Shown one piece after another: positions 9,221 through 20,965 of a stretch of DNA of 64,000 nucleotides. This DNA comes from Oceanobacillus luteolus (lineage in GTDB: Bacteria > Bacillota > Bacilli > Bacillales > Amphibacillaceae): the NCBI RefSeq assembly GCF_023715655.1, contig NZ_JAMBON010000008.1, forward strand, positions 55,881 to 119,880, in the 5' to 3' direction. The notes beneath the pieces were generated by a model that worked only from the letters and a program-made list of their open reading frames with translations, was not told the origin of the DNA and did not search any database. The position numbers were made by a program, and so were the translations under genes. Numbering within the stretch: position 1 is the first letter of the stretch; each line of letters opens with the position of its first letter.

Positions 9221-11716
9221 TTATTCCTCTATATTTTCATCTGTTTCTTGGACGTCAAGTTCCTCTGCTTCTACTTCTTCGTCCAACTCTTTATCCTCTT
9301 CCACTTTGGCAACAGTTGCTACCGACTCTTCATCCTGTAGACGGATGAGTCGAACACCCATTGCACTTCTTCCAGTTTGAGAAATTTCTGCTACTGGGAT
9401 ACGAATCAATACACCAGCAATCGTGATCAACATCAAATCTTCTTCTCCAGAAACAGCTTTAACAGTAACAACTTCTCCTGTTTTATCCGTCACTCGACAA
9501 GTAAGTACACCTTTACCGCCTCGATTGATTCTACGGTATTCAGATTCTGGTGTTTGTTTACCATAGCCTTTCTCCGTAACATGAAGAATATTTGAACCTG
9601 GTTCAATAATTTCCATCGATACTACTTCATCGTCATCACGTAAGGAAATACCTTTCACACCTGCAGCAGTTCTTCCCATCGGACGAATTTGCTCTTCCTC
9701 AAAGCGGATGAGGGATCCTTGTTTTGTAGCTATCATCATATCTTTCGTTCCATCAGTTAAACGAACAGAAATAAGCTCGTCATCATCCCGTAAATGAACG
9801 GCAATGAGACCACCTTTACGTATGTTGGCAAACAGGGACAAGGAAGTACGCTTAGCAATTCCGTATTTCGTCGTGAAGAATAAGTAAGCATCTTCGTCGA
9901 ATTCTTTCACCGCAATAAGGGCATTGATCCATTCATCATTTTCCACTTGCAGTAGATTGATGATCGGAATTCCTTTTGCCGTTCTGCTGAATTCTGGAAT
10001 TTCATAGCCTTTAAGCTTATATACCTTACCTTTATTCGTAAAGAATAACAGTGTATCATGGGTCGAACAGGAACCTAAATGTTCAACGAAGTCATCTTCA
10101 TTCGTACCCATCCCCTGAATACCCCGGCCACCGCGACGTTGTGTACGGTAAGTTGAAGCTGGCAAACGTTTAATATAGCCTTGGTGGGTGAGGGTGATTA
10201 CAATATTCTCCTCTGGGATTAAATCTTCATCCTCGAAGAAGCCAATCCCACCTGCAACAATTTCCGTACGACGGTCGTTGCTGAAGCGCTCTTTAATTTC
10301 CGTCAACTCTTCACGGATAATCTCCAATACCTTTTCTTCATCCGCTAAGATAGCTTTTAATTCAGCAATCAGAGCCATCAATTCACTATATTCATTTTCA
10401 ATTTTCTCCCGCTCCAAACCGGTCAAACGCTGGAGTCGCATATCGAGAATTGCTTGGGCTTGTTTTTCCGATAACTTAAATCGTGTCATTAATCCTTCAC
10501 GAGCAATTTCCGTTGTTTTGGAATTACGGATCAAGCTGATCACTTCATCCAAGTTATCCAGTGCAATCCGCAAGCCTTCTAGAATATGGGCACGGGCTTC
10601 TGCTTTTTTCAATTCAAAAGCAGTACGTCGTTTGATTACAACTACTTGGTGATCAAGATAGTGTTCGAGACATTGTTTAATATTTAAAATCTTTGGCTGT
10701 CCATCTACAAGGGCTAGCGTATTTACACCAAAGTTCGTTTGGAGGGCTGTAAATTTATATAAATTATTTAAAATCACATTCGCATTTGCATCTCGACGGA
10801 CTTCCATCACGATACGCATACCTTCACGACCGGATTCATCCCTTAAGTCGGTAATACCTTCAATTCTTTTATCACGGACAAGTTCAGCAATTTTTTCTAC
10901 AAGTCTTGCTTTATTCACTTGATACGGCAACTCTTTAACAAGGATTGTCGATTTACCGTTGGCATGTTCTTCAATTTCCACTTTTGCCCGCATCGTAATG
11001 GAGCCTCTTCCAGTTTCATAGGCTTTCCGGATTCCACTCCGGCCAATGATAATTCCGGCAGTAGGGAAGTCTGGACCTGGAAGATATTCCATAATTTCCT
11101 CAATTGTAATATCTGGGTCTTTTGACAAAGCAAGTACCGCGTCAATCGTTTCCCCAAGATTATGAGGAGGAATATTCGTCGCCATTCCGACCGCAATTCC
11201 TGACGTTCCGTTTACAAGCAGGTTTGGAAAACGGGCAGGGAAGACTTCTGGCTCCCGTTCAGAACCATCATAGTTATCACGGAAATCAACCGTATCTTTA
11301 TTCAGATCACGGACGAGCTCCATTGAAATTTTTGAAAGCCTTGCCTCTGTATAACGCATTGCTGCCGCTTGGTCTCCATCGACAGATCCGAAGTTTCCAT
11401 GACCGTCTACAAGCATATGGCGGTAGCTGAAATCTTGCGCCATCCGTACCATCGTTTCGTAAACTGCAGTGTCACCGTGTGGGTGATACTTACCGATTAC
11501 TTCCCCAACAATACGGGCAGACTTTTTATATGCTTTATCCGGATGCATTCCTAAATCATTCATCGCATGGATAATTCTGCGGTGTACCGGCTTCATGCCA
11601 TCACGAACATCCGGTAAAGCCCTTGATACGATAACACTCATTGAATAATCAAGGAAAGATGTTCGCATTTCATTACTAATATTCACTTCTTGAACATTTT
11701 TACGTTCTTCGGCCAT
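9221..11716 (-). CDS. gyrA: DNA gyrase subunit A
   Basis: This 831-aa subunit cuts and rejoins DNA as part of the A2B2 gyrase, which introduces negative supercoils ahead of replication forks. The catalytic tyrosine is Tyr122 in [10 protein letters not shown]. The CAP/tower region and the coiled coil ([20 protein letters not shown]) follow. The C-terminal beta-pinwheel contains the gyrase-specific box [10 protein letters not shown] plus repeated blades ([44 protein letters not shown]). The tail after about residue 795 is very acidic. At the quinolone-determining position the sequence is [10 protein letters not shown], so Thr occupies the site that is usually Ser (position 83). The gene follows gyrB. 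Confidence 0.98.
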   Translation of the reverse strand: MAEERKNVQEVNISNEMRTSFLDYSMSVIVSRALPDVRDGMKPVHRRIIHAMNDLGMHPDKAYKKSARIVGEVIGKYHPHGDTAVYETMVRMAQDFSYRHMLVDGHGNFGSVDGDQAAAMRYTEARLSKISMELVRDLNKDTVDFRDNYDGSEREPEVFPARFPNLLVNGTSGIAVGMATNIPPHNLGETIDAVLALSKDPDITIEEIMEYLPGPDFPTAGIIIGRSGIRKAYETGRGSITMRAKVEIEEHANGKSTILVKELPYQVNKARLVEKIAELVRDKRIEGITDLRDESGREGMRIVMEVRRDANANVILNNLYKFTALQTNFGVNTLALVDGQPKILNIKQCLEHYLDHQVVVIKRRTAFELKKAEARAHILEGLRIALDNLDEVISLIRNSKTTEIAREGLMTRFKLSEKQAQAILDMRLQRLTGLEREKIENEYSELMALIAELKAILADEEKVLEIIREELTEIKERFSNDRRTEIVAGGIGFFEDEDLIPEENIVITLTHQGYIKRLPASTYRTQRRGGRGIQGMGTNEDDFVEHLGSCSTHDTLLFFTNKGKVYKLKGYEIPEFSRTAKGIPIINLLQVENDEWINALIAVKEFDEDAYLFFTTKYGIAKRTSLSLFANIRKGGLIAVHLRDDDELISVRLTDGTKDMMIATKQGSLIRFEEEQIRPMGRTAAGVKGISLRDDDEVVSMEIIEPGSNILHVTEKGYGKQTPESEYRRINRGGKGVLTCRVTDKTGEVVTVKAVSGEEDLMLITIAGVLIRIPVAEISQTGRSAMGVRLIRLQDEESVATVAKVEEDKELDEEVEAEELDVQETDENIEE

Positions 11717-11857
11717 TCTGTTACCTCCTAGTCGGGAAAAAACAAAACTCCCTATACAGACGAAATGAAAAGAGGGGAATGACCCCGCTCCTCATTTACA
11801 AATAAATTAAAATTTGTTTTTCAAAACATACAATCTCATATTCAACGATATTTAGAA

Positions 11858-13810
<1,953 letters not shown>

Positions 13811-13954
13811 TCATTCTCGATAAACAAATTAGCTTTCTCTTCCATCTGTATGTCCATTCTTGTCCTGTTGCATGAAAACTACATTCACTTGAGAAACTAA
13901 TTAAAGAGTATTAATATAGTCGATCAGCATACATATTTATAAAAACAATTTATA

Positions 13955-14248
13955 TTAAACATCATAAAGATGGGAATCATATTCCGAGTAGTCGTCGATA
14001 TGTTTGATTACTGATTTGATGCTCGTGCGTTTTTTCAGTGTTGCGATGGATAGGGTGCTGAAATAGGTTTCTTCTGTTGTAACGACCATGGATTTTACAT
14101 ATCTCCGCGGACCTTTGATATTTTCTTCTTCTTTTTCTTGGTTCACCATCTCTTGTAAAAGTCCTGAAGATGATATTAATTCATAATCGATCATAGCAAC
14201 AATGGTGGAGGTTTGAATGACATTTCCATTACCAATATCAATAAACAT
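13955..14248 (-). CDS. remB: Extracellular matrix regulator RemB (YaaB-like)
   Basis: This small DUF370-related protein lies between recF and gyrB, exactly where B. subtilis has yaaB/remB. Starting at ATG 14246-14248 the protein has 97 aa and begins MFIDIGNGN, which resembles the B. subtilis start MYIHLGDD. Its only good ribosome site, AAAGGGGG, lies inside the end of recF about 12 nt upstream, so a TTG four codons earlier is an alternative start. In B. subtilis RemA/RemB activate matrix genes; the role here is inferred from orthology. It has conserved STIVAMIDYE and a basic-acidic tail. Confidence 0.85.
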   Translation of the reverse strand: MFIDIGNGNVIQTSTIVAMIDYELISSSGLLQEMVNQEKEEENIKGPRRYVKSMVVTTEETYFSTLSIATLKKRTSIKSVIKHIDDYSEYDSHLYDV

Positions 14249-14256
14249 GTAAAGAC

Positions 14257-15387
14257 TCAACCCCCTTTGGTTTTCTCTGTGGTGACCGTTCCCTTTGTGA
14301 CTCGAAAAATTTCAGCTTTGTTCAGTGTTTCATGATGTATGCCATCTACACTGGTCGTCGAAACAAAGGTCTGGACTTTTCCTTGAATCGTATTCAATAA
14401 GTGGGATTGGCGAAAATCATCCAGCTCACTTAACACGTCATCCAATAGCAATATCGGGTATTCTCCAATCTCACTTTGAATCAATTCAATTTCTGCAAGT
14501 TTCAAAGATAAAGCAGTTGTACGCTGCTGACCTTGCGAACCATAAGTTTGCACATTGATTCCATTCACGTAAAAAATCAAATCATCACGGTGGGGGCCAG
14601 CTAAACTTGTACCACGATCGATTTCCTTGTCTTGGATGCTTGCGAATTTTTCCTGAAAGCGCAGCATGATTTGTTCCGTTGTGTCCTGCTCATCCACATC
14701 AATACTCGCATCATACTTTATTTCAAGCTCTTCCAATTCTTGGCTGATTTGGTGGTGGATGGGGGCTGCCCATTTCCGTAATAATTTTAAAAAATGGAAT
14801 CGTTTATGAAGAATAATGACAGCATGTTGGATCAATTGTTCGGTAAGGATTTCCAGCATGGTGACATCTGTAATTTCCCTGCGTTGTAATTGTTTCAAAA
14901 GAGAATTTCGTTGCTTTAATATTTTTTGATATTGTGCTAAATGATAAATATAGGTTGCTTGAATTTGACCAAGCTCCATATCGATAAATCGTCTACGTGT
15001 TTGGGGAGGACCTTTTACTAAAGTTAAATCCTCGGGGGCAAACATAACCACATTAAGTGCACCAATAAAATCACTTAGTCTGCGTTGTTCTAAATGATTT
15101 AATTTTGCCTTTTTCCCTTTGGATGAGATGGTCATTTCAAGTGGAACGGTTTGATTTCGTTTTTTTACTCTACCTTCTATTTTAGCATACTCTCGGTCCC
15201 ATTGAATAAGTTCTTTCTCTTTTGGAGTACGATGGGATTTTGTGAAAGCTAAACAATAAATTGCTTCCATGAGGTTTGTTTTACCTTGAGCATTTTCGCC
15301 GATAATGACGTTCACCTTATCGTCAAACGTGATGTTGAGCTCGTCATAGTTTCTAAAGTTGGTCAGGATTAACTGTTCAATATGCAT
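14257..15387 (-). CDS. recF: DNA replication and repair protein RecF
   Basis: This SMC-like ATPase loads RecA at gaps as part of RecFOR. The start is placed at ATG 15385-15387 (protein [14 protein letters not shown], 376 aa) because GAGGA lies 9 nt upstream and the family begins there; a longer upstream frame is not needed. Walker A is [16 protein letters not shown], the signature region is [18 protein letters not shown], and Walker B is [10 protein letters not shown]. The gene begins 4 nt after the rlbA stop, and its end contains the ribosome site of remB, so rlbA-recF-remB are likely one unit. Confidence 0.96.
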   Translation of the reverse strand: MHIEQLILTNFRNYDELNITFDDKVNVIIGENAQGKTNLMEAIYCLAFTKSHRTPKEKELIQWDREYAKIEGRVKKRNQTVPLEMTISSKGKKAKLNHLEQRRLSDFIGALNVVMFAPEDLTLVKGPPQTRRRFIDMELGQIQATYIYHLAQYQKILKQRNSLLKQLQRREITDVTMLEILTEQLIQHAVIILHKRFHFLKLLRKWAAPIHHQISQELEELEIKYDASIDVDEQDTTEQIMLRFQEKFASIQDKEIDRGTSLAGPHRDDLIFYVNGINVQTYGSQGQQRTTALSLKLAEIELIQSEIGEYPILLLDDVLSELDDFRQSHLLNTIQGKVQTFVSTTSVDGIHHETLNKAEIFRVTKGTVTTEKTKGG

Positions 15388-15391
15388 GCAG

Positions 15392-15610
15392 TTAATCCTC
15401 GGAACCAACGATATAGGCATTACCTTCTAATTCAACGGTATCTCCGGGGTAAAGTTTGCGCCCGCGGCGATGCTCAAGCTCCCCGTTAACAACAGCACCT
15501 TGCTCTTGTAGATATGCTTTTACCATTCCACCCGATTCCAGTACATTCAGAACCTTGATAAATTGACCTAATGTAATATATTCCGTCGATATTTTTACTT
15601 CTTCTTGCAT
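15392..15610 (-). CDS. rlbA: S4-domain RNA-binding protein RlbA/YaaA
   Basis: This 72-aa protein is a single S4 RNA-binding domain (about residues 10-70: [36 protein letters not shown]). It occupies the standard position between dnaN and recF. The family is thought to act in ribosome assembly; this is known from orthologues, not seen here. It has an ATG start and is tightly coupled to recF by a 4-nt gap. Confidence 0.92.
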   Translation of the reverse strand: MQEEVKISTEYITLGQFIKVLNVLESGGMVKAYLQEQGAVVNGELEHRRGRKLYPGDTVELEGNAYIVGSED

Positions 15611-15908
15611 GTCATCACCAGTTTTCTTAATGAAAATATTTTATTATTTTGTCTCATGACTGCTTAATAACAGTATTTACCGATAAAAACTCTATAAACC
15701 TATTTTACTAAAGTTTTTGCAATTATGAAAGGTAAGACCCTAAAAGTATCGAAAAACTTCTCTCAGGGGCTTATTTTTGTTTATTTCAGCATTCGAGATT
15801 CCATTTCCCCTTTGACCAAAAAAATAATGAGAAAGAAAAAACAAGTTTTGATGTTCTTTTTGGATGTAATCCACAGCGGAAAACTTAATTTTCATATAAT
15901 CAATACAG

Positions 15909-15942
15909 AAAAACTCTTATCCACATGTGGACAAGAGTTTTC
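15909..15942 (-). terminator. dnaN terminator built from two inverted DnaA boxes
   Basis: A near-perfect hairpin (AAAACTCTT...AAGAGTTTT) has as its centre TTATCCACA (15917-15925, a consensus DnaA box) abutting TGTGGACAA (15926-15934, the box TTGTCCACA on the other strand). On the minus strand it lies 24 bp past the dnaN stop and ends in a T-run, so it can terminate dnaN and also bind DnaA. The remaining 300 bp up to rlbA shows no convincing gene. Confidence 0.7.
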
Positions 15943-15965
15943 TTGCGTGTATCCAGGAAATTAAA

Positions 15966-17102
15966 TTAATAAGTTCTTACAGGCAGGATTAATTGCAATA
16001 TGGAATCATCTTCTTTTGGAACAAGTACGAATGGACGCATTGCTCCAGTAAAATCAATCGTAATTTCATCATACTCTATGGATTTTAATGCATCCATCAT
16101 GTATTTCGAGCTGAAAGAGATTTTCAAATCTTCACCTTCAACGGATTCCACAACAATTTCTTCATGGACATTTCCAACTTCTGGTGAATTACTTGTAATT
16201 TCAACAACTGAATTTCCTTCTGTCGTTAATTTGACCACGTTATTTCTTTCTTCTCTAGCAAGTAATGAAGCACGATCGATTGTATTTAATAATTCTTTTG
16301 TATTTACAGTGATACTAGTTTTCTTTTCTTCCGGAATCAAACGAGATGTTTCCGGATAATTACCATCAAGTAAGCGTGAGAGGAAGCTTAAATGTTTGGT
16401 ACGGAATAAGATTTGGTTATTCGTTACACTGATTTCAACTGTTTCTTCTGCATCATCTAAGATTTTACTCAATTCATTCAAACTTTTACCTGGGACAACA
16501 ACATTATGAAACTCTACTTCAGTTGCTTCGATCGTTGTTTTGCGCATTGCCAATCTATGGCTGTCCGTTGCTGTAAAGTTAAGGACATTATTTTCCAAAT
16601 GCATATTCACTCCGGTTAAAATTGGACGTGTTTCCATAGTCGATACAGCAAAGACAGTTTGTTTAATCATATTTTTAATTAATGGTATCGGCATTTCGAA
16701 ACTTTGATCCGCTTCAATTCGTGGAAGGTGAGGGTACTCTTCTGCACTTTGGCCCACAAGTGTGAATTCAGCTTTTCCTGAACTGATTTGAACTTGATGA
16801 TTGTCATCAACTATAAATTCCACGGTATCTTGCGGAAGTTTACGTACAATATCTGGAAAATATTTTGCTTGAAGAACGATGCTTCCAGGCTCAATATTTT
16901 CTACGTTCACATTTCCATTTTCTTCACTAGGAATAAATGATTCGATAGAAATATCAGAGTCACTTCCTGTTAATTTTATTCCATGTATACTTGCTTCAAT
17001 TTTCATTCCAGAAAGAATAGGGATGACTGCTCGTGATGAGATAGCTTTCATTACATTTTGTACAGCTGCCATCAATAAATCTCGTTTGATTGTGAATTTC
17101 AT
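15966..17102 (-). CDS. dnaN: DNA polymerase III beta subunit (sliding clamp)
   Basis: This 378-aa protein forms the dimeric ring that tethers DNA polymerases. It starts MKFTIKRDLLMAAVQNVMKAIS and shows the three repeated clamp folds. The middle part includes the RPILTGVNMHLENN and TDSHRLAMRK blocks, and the C-terminus is MRPFVLVPKEDDSILQLILPVRTY with the usual peptide-binding-pocket residues. Length is standard. The ATG is preceded by TTAGGAGG. It follows dnaA with a 181-bp gap that contains the origin unwinding element. Confidence 0.98.
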   Translation of the reverse strand: MKFTIKRDLLMAAVQNVMKAISSRAVIPILSGMKIEASIHGIKLTGSDSDISIESFIPSEENGNVNVENIEPGSIVLQAKYFPDIVRKLPQDTVEFIVDDNHQVQISSGKAEFTLVGQSAEEYPHLPRIEADQSFEMPIPLIKNMIKQTVFAVSTMETRPILTGVNMHLENNVLNFTATDSHRLAMRKTTIEATEVEFHNVVVPGKSLNELSKILDDAEETVEISVTNNQILFRTKHLSFLSRLLDGNYPETSRLIPEEKKTSITVNTKELLNTIDRASLLAREERNNVVKLTTEGNSVVEITSNSPEVGNVHEEIVVESVEGEDLKISFSSKYMMDALKSIEYDEITIDFTGAMRPFVLVPKEDDSILQLILPVRTY

Positions 17103-17152
17103 AAAATATCCTCCTAATGGAAGTTCTATATATATTATTTATTATAAAAAGA

Positions 17153-17191
17153 TAGTAATAATAGTAATAGTGCTTGTTGATATGTGGATAA
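17153..17191 (+). other. oriC basal unwinding element: DnaA-trios and DnaA box
   Basis: Between dnaA and dnaN the plus strand reads six consecutive trinucleotides of the form TAG/TAA (17153-17170), then a 12-nt spacer, then TGTGGATAA (17183-17191, a perfect DnaA box on the minus strand). Trios of this type next to DnaA boxes are the element that guides DnaA filament growth on single-stranded DNA in B. subtilis. An AT-only stretch (17126-17152) lies beside it. Strand opening of the chromosome probably begins here. Confidence 0.75.
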
Positions 17192-17283
17192 GTTCCTTGA
17201 TATCTTTTTCAGTATGGTTTTACACATGTTAACAATATGTTTATATGTGTAATTTGTTATGAACAGTTTACACAAGGAAAATA

Positions 17284-18630
17284 TCACATCGATTTGATTG
17301 TTTCGATCAATTCATCAATTTCTTGACTAAATGTTGTATCATCTGCAATCATTTTTGATATTTTTTCATGAGCATGTATAACAGTTGTATGATCCCTTCC
17401 TCCAAATTCATCACCAATCTTTGGAAGAGACAAATCTGTAAGCTCCCTTGATAAGTACATTGCTATTTGTCTAGGGAAGGCAATTGATTTGGTCCGCTTT
17501 TTCGCGGCAAAATCCTGCATGCGAATATTATATTTCCGAGAAACTACTTCTTGAATTCCTTCCACTGTAATTTCCTTTGGCTTATTGCTAGGAATGATAT
17601 CTTTCAAAGCCTCGGCAGCCAGGGCTGCATCAATATCTTGGTTTACTAAGGAAGAATAGGCAACAACACGAATCAACGCGCCCTCGAGTTCCCTAATATT
17701 TGTATTGATTTGATTGGCGATATAGAGCATGACTTCATTCGGAATTTCGAGACCTTCCGCTTTTGCTTTTTTATTTAATATCGCAATTCTTGTTTCAAGA
17801 TCTGGCGGGGTGATATCGGTTATTAGGCCCCATTCAAATCTGGATCGCAATCTGTCTTCTAATGTCGGAATTTCCTTTGGAGGGCGATCACTAGAGATAA
17901 TAATCTGTTTACTTTCCTCATGTAATGCATTAAAAGTATGGAAAAATTCTTCCTGCGTAGATTCTTTTCCGGCGATGAATTGAATATCATCTATTAATAG
18001 AACATCTATATTTCGATATTTATTGCGGAAAGCATTCGATTTATTATCCATGATTGCATTAATGAATTCGTTTGTGAATTTCTCTGAAGTTACATAAGCG
18101 ACTTTGGCATCTGGGTTATGTTCTCTGACATAATGGCCGATTGCATGCATTAAATGTGTTTTCCCTAAACCAACTCCCCCGTAAATAAATAAGGGATTAT
18201 ACGCTTTGGCAGGCGCTTCTGCTACAGCAAGGGAAGCTGCATGAGCAAAACGGTTTCCAGCTCCGATAACAAATGTATCAAATGTATATTTTTCATTTAA
18301 CATTGATTTTGGGAAGTCATTGTAAGTTCCTTGAGGTTGTATTTCCTTTGTAACTTCTTTTGTTTCCTCCAGCTCTTTGGAAGAATCAGGAATGATGAAT
18401 TTCGTTTCTAGTTTTGAGCCAGTTACTTCTTCAACTACTTCATTGATGACTTTTGTATATTGGTTTTCCAACCAGTCTCTCGCAAATTCATTAGGTGCAG
18501 AAATGATTAATGTATTTTTACTTAAATCTACAGCCTTTGTATTTTTTAACCATGTATCATAACTAGGTTTACTCACTTTTTCTTCAATCTTTTCTAAAGC
18601 AGCTTGCCAAAGCTCATCAATATTTTCCAA
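17284..18630 (-). CDS. dnaA: Chromosomal replication initiator DnaA
   Basis: DnaA binds DnaA boxes, opens oriC and recruits the helicase. Domain I (residues 1-90) begins [21 protein letters not shown] start at TTG 18628-18630 because this matches the family N-terminus (B. subtilis MENILDLWNQ). A GTG four codons earlier overlaps the AAAGGAG site and is less likely. Domain III has Walker [16 protein letters not shown], Walker B LLIDDIQF and sensor motifs. Domain IV has the DNA-reading signature [15 protein letters not shown]. The protein has 448 aa. DnaA boxes surround the gene on both sides. Confidence 0.97.
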   Translation of the reverse strand: MENIDELWQAALEKIEEKVSKPSYDTWLKNTKAVDLSKNTLIISAPNEFARDWLENQYTKVINEVVEEVTGSKLETKFIIPDSSKELEETKEVTKEIQPQGTYNDFPKSMLNEKYTFDTFVIGAGNRFAHAASLAVAEAPAKAYNPLFIYGGVGLGKTHLMHAIGHYVREHNPDAKVAYVTSEKFTNEFINAIMDNKSNAFRNKYRNIDVLLIDDIQFIAGKESTQEEFFHTFNALHEESKQIIISSDRPPKEIPTLEDRLRSRFEWGLITDITPPDLETRIAILNKKAKAEGLEIPNEVMLYIANQINTNIRELEGALIRVVAYSSLVNQDIDAALAAEALKDIIPSNKPKEITVEGIQEVVSRKYNIRMQDFAAKKRTKSIAFPRQIAMYLSRELTDLSLPKIGDEFGGRDHTTVIHAHEKISKMIADDTTFSQEIDELIETIKSM

Positions 18631-18787
18631 ACGGGAAGTCACTCCTTTCTAATGGGATGATTATTACACATAGTGTTGTATTGTAGGGTTATTTGTTTTC
18701 CACGCTTTATGTTTAATGAAAGACAGAAAAAAGCCTCCCTCGATCAGTCGAATGGAAAAGGCGTTTAAAGTAAATTCCATAATAGGC

Positions 18788-19114
18788 TGTGGATGAAATG
18801 TATGGAGTCTTTCAAGTTTAACATGATTTATAAACTCTATCCACAAATCTGTGGAAATTTTAATAAAGAAGCTGTGAATTGATATCCACAAAACTATCCA
18901 CAGGCTGTGAGTAATTTTTAAACTGAATTAGTTTTCCACAAGCGAAACACTATAATAATAACAAAGATAAGCTTATGATGCAACGTGTTTATTTTAGTTA
19001 TCCACATTACTATCCGTTTGTTTACAAAAAAATATTCACACCCGTTTATGATGTGAGTAAGTTGTCGATAGATGTCGAATAAGTGACAACGGTAAAAAGT
19101 GCTACTGTGAATAA
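18788..19114 (+). other. oriC DnaA-box cluster upstream of dnaA
   Basis: At least eight 9-mers match TTATCCACA with no more than two changes: TGTGGATGA 18788-18796, CTATCCACA 18837-18845, TGTGGAAAT 18850-18858, ATATCCACA 18882-18890, CTATCCACA 18894-18902, TTTTCCACA 18932-18940, TTATCCACA 18998-19006 (perfect) and TGTGAATAA 19106-19114. Together with the element between dnaA and dnaN this forms a bipartite origin of the Bacillus type. The gene-free interval 18631-19226 contains nothing else that I can support. Confidence 0.85.
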
Positions 19115-19226
19115 GTATATGATAACTTGCTTTCAGGATTTTCTGTTATAGAACAGAGTTAAGGTGAGTTTGGATGATTGGTTATAAAATTTTCATTTCT
19201 AATAAAGTGGAGACTAAAAAACTGGG

Positions 19227-19256
19227 TTGACAGGAGGGTGGAGTTTTACGTATAAT
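19227..19256 (+). promoter_or_regulatory. Promoter of rpmH
   Basis: Consensus TTGACA (19227-19232) and TATAAT (19251-19256) are separated by 18 bp, about 70 bp upstream of the rpmH ATG. This is one of the strongest sigma-A promoters in the window. Confidence 0.85.
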
Positions 19257-19326
19257 TATTGAGACTGTCTACTGGATAAGTTAAAAAATGATATTATATA
19301 TTAGATCCCATAGGGAGGTGCAATAA

Positions 19327-19461
19327 ATGAAAAGAACATTTCAACCAAGTAACCGTAAGCGTAAAAAAGTACATGGCTTCCGTGCACGTATGGCTACTAA
19401 AAACGGTCGTAAAGTATTAGCTCGTCGTCGTCAAAAAGGAAGAAAAGTACTATCAGCATAA
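19327..19461 (+). CDS. rpmH: Ribosomal protein bL34
   Basis: A 44-aa, very basic protein beginning [19 protein letters not shown] and ending KGRKVLSA is the large-subunit protein L34. The ATG follows GGGAGGTG. Its position as the first rightward gene after oriC is standard. A terminator follows at once, so rnpA downstream depends on another promoter or on read-through. Confidence 0.97.
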   Translation: MKRTFQPSNRKRKKVHGFRARMATKNGRKVLARRRQKGRKVLSA

Positions 19462-19462
19462 G

Positions 19463-19490
19463 CCACTGAACAATCAGTGGTTTTTTTTCT
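19463..19490 (+). terminator. Terminator of rpmH
   Basis: CCACTGA (19463-19469) and TCAGTGG (19474-19480) form a 7-bp stem with a 4-nt loop followed by eight T residues. Confidence 0.88.
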
Positions 19491-19497
19491 ATTCTAA

Positions 19498-19538
19498 ATA
19501 CGAAAAGCTGAAGCACGTATAGGGATGACTAAACTGGA
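19498..19538 (+). repeat. Imperfect direct repeat, copy 1 (rpmH-rnpA gap)
   Basis: This 41-bp segment begins ATACGAAAAGCTGAAGC and ends AAACTGGA. A 43-bp segment with the same ends and the same inner TAGGGA block lies at 19646-19688. The two copies bracket about 107 bp of non-coding DNA. The arrangement looks like a dispersed intergenic element rather than ordinary spacer. Confidence 0.6.
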
Positions 19539-19645
19539 CTGCGGTGAAAGAAGATAAAGGAAACACGGTGAGTAACGAACCGATGTTGATTTACCGATTG
19601 GAGGAGCAGGAAGTTTTTAGTGTTCCTGGTCAATTGAGCTAGATA

Positions 19646-19688
19646 ATACGAAAAGCTGAAGCGTTCGGTTAGGGACAATCAAACTGGA
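19646..19688 (+). repeat. Imperfect direct repeat, copy 2 (rpmH-rnpA gap)
   Basis: This is the second copy of the motif at 19498-19538. It shares the 17-nt start ATACGAAAAGCTGAAGC and the end AAACTGGA, with differences in between. It lies 70 bp before the rnpA start and may form part of its leader. Confidence 0.6.
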
Positions 19689-19757
19689 TGTTGGTCCAGG
19701 GGGATAATGTTCCAACAAGAAAGATCCCATAGACGATAAGCAGTAAAGGTGAAAGTA

Positions 19758-20102
19758 ATGAAAAAAGCTAATCGAATTAAAAAGAACGAAGAATTTCAAT
19801 ACATATTCAAGCACGGAAAATCGTTTGCAAACCGGCAGCTTGTTATTTACTATGCGGAAAAACCGGGACAAGAACATTTTCGGATTGGATTATCTGTTGG
19901 CAAAAAAATAGGTAATGCCGTAAAAAGGAATCAAATTAAACGGTATTTGCGCCAAGCTTTTCATGAGATGCAATCTGACATCAGACCGGACATTGATATA
20001 ATTATTATTGCTAGACAACCGACAAAAAGTATGGGCTTTCATGAAATGAAAAAGAGCTTAAGCCATTTACTATATAAACAGCAATTGCTTGTTAAAAAAT
20101 AA
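19758..20102 (+). CDS. rnpA: Ribonuclease P protein component
   Basis: This 114-aa basic protein is the cofactor of the RNase P ribozyme, which matures tRNA 5' ends. It contains the family signature around [27 protein letters not shown] and starts [23 protein letters not shown] start at ATG 19758 because AAAGGTGA lies 5-8 nt upstream; a GTG three codons earlier overlaps that site. It is followed by yidC with 83 bp between. Confidence 0.95.
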   Translation: MKKANRIKKNEEFQYIFKHGKSFANRQLVIYYAEKPGQEHFRIGLSVGKKIGNAVKRNQIKRYLRQAFHEMQSDIRPDIDIIIIARQPTKSMGFHEMKKSLSHLLYKQQLLVKK

Positions 20103-20185
20103 AACAAGTTAAATATAGAATCTTATCTGCAATTAGGATAAAATAGCTAATAGAGTTTCAAGGTTGACGCTAAGGAGGAAAAATT

Positions 20186-20965
20186 TTGCGTAAAAAATAT
20201 GTACTGCTATTTGCGCTAATCGGTTTAGCTCTACTACTCGCTGGTTGTACGGAAATTAACGAACCGATTACCGCAGAGAGTGAAGGAATTTGGAATACAA
20301 TCTTTGTTTACCCGCTTTCTTGGGTAATTACAAAAATAGCCGTGTTTTTAAATAATAGTTATGGTCTTTCAATTATCATTGTAACGGTACTTATTCGCCT
20401 TGCAATTTTACCATTAAGTGTTAAACAAATTAAAAGCTCAAGAGCGATGCAGGAAATTCAACCAAAGCTTCAAGAGCTTCAAAAGAAATATAGTTCCAAA
20501 GATGCGAATACACAACAAAAACTGCAACAGGAAACAATGGAACTTTTCCAACGTAATGGAGTTAACCCATTAGCAGGTTGTCTACCGATTTTTGTCCAAA
20601 TGCCAATTTTAATTGCAATGTATCACGCGATCATGCGTACGACAGAAATTAGTAATTATCAATTCTTATGGTTCGAGCTTGGTTCGCCGGATTACATCTT
20701 ACCGTTTTTAGTTGGTGGTTTTACATTCTTACAACAAAAACTGATGATGTCATTCCAAAATACATCAACACAGAACCCGCAACTTGCAATGCAGATGAAT
20801 TTAATGCTTTACATGATGCCGATCATGATCGGTGTTATGACGTTCTTCTTCCCAGCAGCTCTAGGGCTATACTGGGCAACTGGTAATATCTTTATGATTT
20901 TCCAAACGTTATTGATCAATAAACCGATGATGACGAAAACCAATACTGGGGGAGACAAAAAGTGA
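20186..20965 (+). CDS. yidC: Membrane protein insertase YidC/OxaA (SpoIIIJ/MisCA type)
   Basis: This 259-aa lipoprotein inserts proteins into the cytoplasmic membrane and, in sporulating bacilli, is needed for forespore development. The start is TTG with AAGGAGG 8 nt upstream. The N-terminal signal ends in the lipobox LLAGC (Cys about residue 22). Five hydrophobic segments follow, with the conserved basic groove residue in VLIRLAILPLSVKQI and the family region NGVNPLAGCLPIFVQMP. The C-terminus is short and basic. The stop codon overlaps the jag start. Confidence 0.95.
   Translation: MRKKYVLLFALIGLALLLAGCTEINEPITAESEGIWNTIFVYPLSWVITKIAVFLNNSYGLSIIIVTVLIRLAILPLSVKQIKSSRAMQEIQPKLQELQKKYSSKDANTQQKLQQETMELFQRNGVNPLAGCLPIFVQMPILIAMYHAIMRTTEISNYQFLWFELGSPDYILPFLVGGFTFLQQKLMMSFQNTSTQNPQLAMQMNLMLYMMPIMIGVMTFFFPAALGLYWATGNIFMIFQTLLINKPMMTKTNTGGDKK

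Noticed and set aside
11774..11786. GGGG/CCCC hairpin between gyrB and gyrA as an attenuator
   Set aside because: A four-base stem is too weak to support a separate call.
15725..15964. 79-aa open frame on the plus strand between rlbA and dnaN
   Set aside because: It runs against its neighbours, has no ribosome site, and its 3' part is the DnaA-box terminator palindrome.
18664..18891. 75-aa open frame in the oriC region
   Set aside because: It lies across DnaA boxes, has no ribosome site and has low-complexity sequence.
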